From: Verrucomicrobiota bacterium
GTDB taxonomy: Bacteria > Verrucomicrobiota > Verrucomicrobiia > Chthoniobacterales > UBA10450
Direction: 5' to 3'
DNA length: 5,618 nt
Assembly: GCA_003219355.1 (NCBI GenBank)
Contig: QHOQ01000100.1
Span: 11,098-16,715, forward strand
The notes beneath the pieces were generated by a model. The model was not told where the DNA came from. It did not search any database and saw only the letters and a list, made by a program, of their open reading frames with translations. Positions 5,095-5,618 of this stretch are shown one piece after another. Position 1 is the first letter of the stretch. Every line of letters starts with the position of its first letter. The position numbers were made by a program, and so were the translations under genes.

Positions 5095-5618
5095 CCGTTC
5101 GGTGAAGCAGCGATATCGCTCTCGGCTGCCTTAGGCGGTGGTGCAAATCGCCTTTTCCGGCGATTCGCCGGCAGTGGCGAGAGCGTCATAGTCACGTTTC
5201 GGCCGGTGATTTTCGGTGCCGTTTCCACTTGCGCCATGCCCGAGAGGTCGTCGCGTACTTTCTCCATAAGCTGCAGGCCAAACTCCTGGTGCGCCATTTC
5301 CCGTCCGCGAAATTGGAGCTGCACCCGAACTTTATTTCCCCGATCAAGGAATTCTTCGCCGTGACGGATTTTCGTCAGATAATCGTGATCGTCGATGTTG
5401 ACGCGAAACTTAATTTCTTTCAGCTTCGCGCCAGTCGCTCTTTTGTCTTTTTCTTGTTTGGAAATGTCGTAGCGGAATTTTCCGAGCGCCACGACTTTGC
5501 AAACTGGCGGGTTCGCCGTAGGCGCGACTTCGACAAGATCGAGACCGAGACTTTGAGCTTTGCGCAAGGCATCCGATAATTTCATGACGCCGAGCTGTTC
5601 GCCGCTGGAACCTAAGAT
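5088..5618 (-). CDS. infC: Translation initiation factor IF-3 (5' end beyond the window)
   Basis: IF-3 binds the 30S subunit, keeps it apart from 50S and checks start-codon and initiator-tRNA pairing. The minus-strand frame is open to the window edge and gives 176 residues. The first visible residues, ILGSSGEQLGVMKLSDAL, match the family's N-domain just after its usual start, so the ATG at 5583-5585 is internal and perhaps 15-25 residues, plus the real start, lie off the edge. The N-domain signature LDLVEVAPTANPPVCKV is present, then the Lys-rich linker, then the C-domain with LKEIKFRVNIDDHDYLTKI and QFRGREMAHQEFG. After VTMTLSP, where most IF-3 proteins end, there are about 28 more residues: a basic cluster (NRRKRR), a Pro-rich piece and an acidic-to-neutral end. 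The downstream neighbour is the convergent TPR gene 36 bp away, so rpmI and rplT, which follow infC in many bacteria, are not there. Confidence 0.96.
   Translation of the reverse strand: MLGSSGEQLGVMKLSDALRKAQSLGLDLVEVAPTANPPVCKVVALGKFRYDISKQEKDKRATGAKLKEIKFRVNIDDHDYLTKIRHGEEFLDRGNKVRVQLQFRGREMAHQEFGLQLMEKVRDDLSGMAQVETAPKITGRNVTMTLSPLPANRRKRRFAPPPKAAESDIAASPNGT

Noticed and set aside
1..5618. A new defence, mobile or biosynthetic gene system
   Set aside because: All seven genes belong to housekeeping or widespread families, strands alternate, and there is no transposase, integrase, nuclease, toxin-antitoxin pair or direct-repeat array.

Overview
The window holds seven protein-coding genes, two of them cut by the window edges, packed on both strands with short gaps. 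All seven have recognisable families except that two (a DUF4870-type membrane protein and a periplasmic TPR protein) have no known specific function. GC content is moderate, and none of the five visible start codons has an obvious Shine-Dalgarno motif. Protein style and palindromic intergenic elements suggest a Gram-negative-type bacterium, plausibly a soil Verrucomicrobiota (Chthoniobacterales-like). That taxonomic guess is inference from general resemblance; no marker gene here fixes it.

Layout, left to right: the 3' end of holA (DNA polymerase III delta subunit, +) converges on a small DUF4870-type membrane protein (-). That gene diverges from aroB (3-dehydroquinate synthase, +), which converges on an exported N-acetylmuramoyl-L-alanine amidase (-). 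The amidase diverges from a YmdB-family phosphodiesterase (+), followed on the same strand after 76 bp by an exported TPR protein. The TPR gene converges on infC (translation initiation factor IF-3, -), whose 5' end lies beyond the right edge.

There is no sign of one shared pathway. These are housekeeping functions: replication, aromatic amino acid synthesis, cell-wall remodelling, nucleotide or RNA signalling, and translation initiation. Only the YmdB and TPR genes could form an operon; the strand changes at every other junction.

The least ordinary part is between the genes. All three convergent junctions contain inverted repeats that run into a stop codon. The clearest is a 52-bp element at the end of aroB that folds on paper into an outer 6-bp stem enclosing two hairpins, and it supplies aroB's last codon and stop. 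A looser sequence with the same TGTAG...CTACA ends lies at the end of holA. I found no CRISPR array, transposase gene, tRNA, rRNA or phage gene, and no evidence of a new multi-gene system. No gap between genes exceeds 300 bases.
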